DNA from: Paramyrothecium sp. XJ0827
Taxonomy: Eukaryota; Ascomycota; Sordariomycetes; Hypocreales; Stachybotryaceae
Length of the DNA stretch: 64,000 bases
Direction of reading: 5' to 3'
Assembly (NCBI GenBank): GCA_020881915.1
Contig: JAJFPB010000013.1
Location: 310,001 to 374,000 of the forward strand
The notes under the pieces: generated by a model
What the model was told of the DNA's origin: nothing
What the model saw: only the letters and a program-made list of their open reading frames with translations
The model's database searches: none
Shown: positions 62,466 through 64,000 of the stretch, one piece after another
Position numbering within the stretch: the stretch's first letter is position 1
Layout: each line of letters opens with the position of its first letter
Translations under genes and position numbers: made by a program

Positions 62466-62759
62466 AGAGTTTATTACGCCCGGGAGAACGAATCTCATAG
62501 GGCCAGTAGGTACGCTAAGCTATTTACGATTCCTCCGCATTGATCCGGTCTACACAAAGGAAAGCCCCACTTCTCTTCTTAAGTCTTTTCCATTCAAGCC
62601 TCGCTTGACTCTGCTTGACAGGCCTGCTTGAAGGCCGACTTCTCCAAGTGTTCAGCATCCTATCTTCAGCAGCTGAAGCATGGTCTGTCAACTTGAGGCT
62701 GTTCGATGTTAGCAGTCAACTGTGATGTTAATGTTTTAATATGTTCTGTTTTCCCTTTC

Positions 62760-63979
62760 TCAACTCAGTCTTCCTGTCGCCATCGCAAACTTGACTGTCG
62801 CTCGCACCGCCTCCAGGTTAGGTGCCCATTTGGGTCCATCTGACGCCGGCTTTTCACCCAGGAAGAAGGAAAGGTTTCCCATCATGCTTTGTCCAGCTTG
62901 TCGCATGTTTCCGCGCTCCGTATCCCACCTTGTGCATCGGAACAGGAAATGCTCCATCGTCTCTGGTGCGCGTCCGCACTCACACATGTCCGACCCTGCG
63001 GCCCCTATCTTGCTCAGGTAACTGTTGATCCTCGCCATTCCCGTACGAAGCTGCGACAACACGTCGGCTTCTCGCCTCTTCAAGCTATCGTACAGCGCTT
63101 TCGTGTGCTTGCCCGGCAGGGCTCGGTCGATCCGCTTGGAGTAGCCGCCCACTTTGTCGGGTAGTCTCCGTTGCTGGCGTAGCCGCGCTGCCACTAGCCT
63201 GCTCCGGGTAGAGCGAGCCTGGTATGGCAGCACTTGCAGTGTGCATTCTGCTCTGGTTGCTCTCTGGGCTTGTCTTTTTGCTTCGCGGCCCATGGTGAGG
63301 TCGTCGTCTCGGGATGGTACCCATATCATTTTGACCCTGTTGTTTTCCCTTTCTCAGTCGCTCGACGTGGTCATAGATCTGACGGATGGTGACCTGGCCA
63401 GACTGCTGTCGCGGCCGTGCCATCGCTTTGAGTGAGGACTGGCTGCTTGACAATACTGTAATTTCTCGACGTTGCAGACCATCGGGCATGCATCGCAGTG
63501 CCATCGCTATCGCCTCCAGCTCGGCCGTGTATGGGTTCTGGTCGTCTCGTGACCCGAGAGTGACCGAGTACCTGGCAACCACGGTGTCTGTCTGACCAGA
63601 CGATCTGTGGGCTACGATGCCGCCCATGCCCACAAACCCTCCTCTGTCGGAAGCGCTGGTCGCGATGACAATATCGCTGACATTCTCGGCTGCCGCTATT
63701 GCCGCTTCACGGTCGGCTTCGCATACCGTCGACACACGGTTGTGCCACGGTGGTACCGCATAAGGCGGAATCGTTTCCATCCGTTCAATACCGCTCCCTT
63801 CGTGAGCAAGTGCCAGTTTCTTCAACGGAGACATGTATCTTCGGCTCGTTGACACCTTGAGGGTTGCGAGCGGATGTGTCTTTGGCAGGGTCTGGATGTT
63901 GATGTATGATCTCATGCCTGCCTGAACATGCCTCTCGCCTACCGTCTGGAGGCTGGCCTCCGGCCACTGCCGTCGACAC
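62760..63979 (-). pseudogene. LINE ORF2 C-terminal part: RNase H and zinc-binding region
   Basis: From the right edge leftward: a linker after reverse transcriptase (LKKLALAHEGSGIERMETIP), then an RNase H domain with IVIATSASDRGGFVGMGGIV (where the usual first Asp is Ser-Ala-Ser), Glu in YTAELEAIAMAL, and TVLSSSQSSLKAMARPRQQS in place of the usual Asp-Ser block. It continues with VKMIWVPSRDDDLTMGREAK and the last Asp-like positions. After a frameshift near 63345 the tail holds LSQLRTGMARINSYLSKIG and the zinc-binding CECGRAPETMEHFLFRCTRW, ending at 62760. The altered acidic positions suggest that RNase H is inactive in this copy or diverged in this clade. Confidence 0.8.
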
Positions 63980-64000
63980 TGTCCGAAAGGCGCCCGTGAT

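Larger units (their letters stand above)
62449..64000 (-). mobile_element. Tad1/I-type LINE, 3' portion
   Basis: Reading leftward, the 3' part of a non-LTR retrotransposon enters from the right edge. It has RNase H and C-terminal zinc-binding domains (62760-63915), a 3' untranslated region and a tail of TATC repeats (62449-62465) instead of poly-A. The 5' part with endonuclease and reverse transcriptase lies outside the window. Confidence 0.83.

Noticed and set aside
1..64000. CRISPR arrays, bacterial operons or riboswitches
   Set aside because: The window is fungal; the short repeats found are microsatellites, transposon ends or coding repeats.

Overview
The window is eukaryotic and looks like a filamentous ascomycete (Pezizomycotina, plausibly Eurotiales). 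The evidence is short 50-90 nt introns with GTAAGT-type donors, Zn(II)2Cys6 and bHLH transcription factors, a MARVEL-like membrane protein, a monocarboxylate-type MFS transporter, a hob3/Rvs161 BAR relic, a GH3 beta-glucosidase tail, and many fungal transposon families. There are no bacterial operons. The genus call is an inference.

Layout. 1-5 kb: a (TG)n tract, weak relics, and a three-exon Zn2Cys6 regulator (3296-4720). 5-13.5 kb: three Fot1/pogo-type Tc1/mariner copies (A, B, C) in a row, with a piggyBac-type element nested in B and a scrap of a fourth copy. 13.5-20.3 kb: a truncated hypothetical gene, a bHLH factor, a BED/hAT relic, a retrotransposon gag relic and a four-pass membrane protein gene. 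20.3-25.5 kb: a Helitron (Rep-helicase gene with three frameshifts, terminal hairpins). 26.3-28.3 kb: pseudogene pieces of hob3 and of a GH3 enzyme. 28.4-31.2 kb: pogo-type copy F interrupted by copy D. 31.2-34.9 kb: an intronless DUF2278 gene, a damaged secreted HNH nuclease gene and WD40 debris. 35.7-37.9 kb: a second piggyBac-type element sitting in another reading frame. 38.7-43.2 kb: an RNase H gene split by a hAT element with a perfect 8-bp target duplication. 43.35-48.55 kb: a transposon of about 5.2 kb with an integrase-core DDE transposase and two accessory genes. 49-51 kb: pogo-type copy E with a duplicated right end. 51.2-56.2 kb: MFS transporter, metallo-beta-lactamase-fold hydrolase and a second Zn2Cys6 regulator. 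The regulator's first intron holds a full Copia retrotransposon (56280-62058). From 62.4 kb to the window end: the 3' part of a Tad1/I-type LINE.

How it fits together. At least five DNA-transposon groups, one LTR family and one LINE are interleaved, and target-site duplications give relative ages: D after F, piggyBac after B, hAT after the RNase H gene, Copia after the regulator. Nearly every transposase, and several host genes, carries one to three single-base frameshifts, so either decay or unpolished sequence is present.

The two observations I rate highest are the three-gene integrase-core transposon at 43.35-48.55 kb and the pogo-type family, whose inverted repeats contain a doubled 7-nt word that differs between copies but matches at the two ends of most copies.
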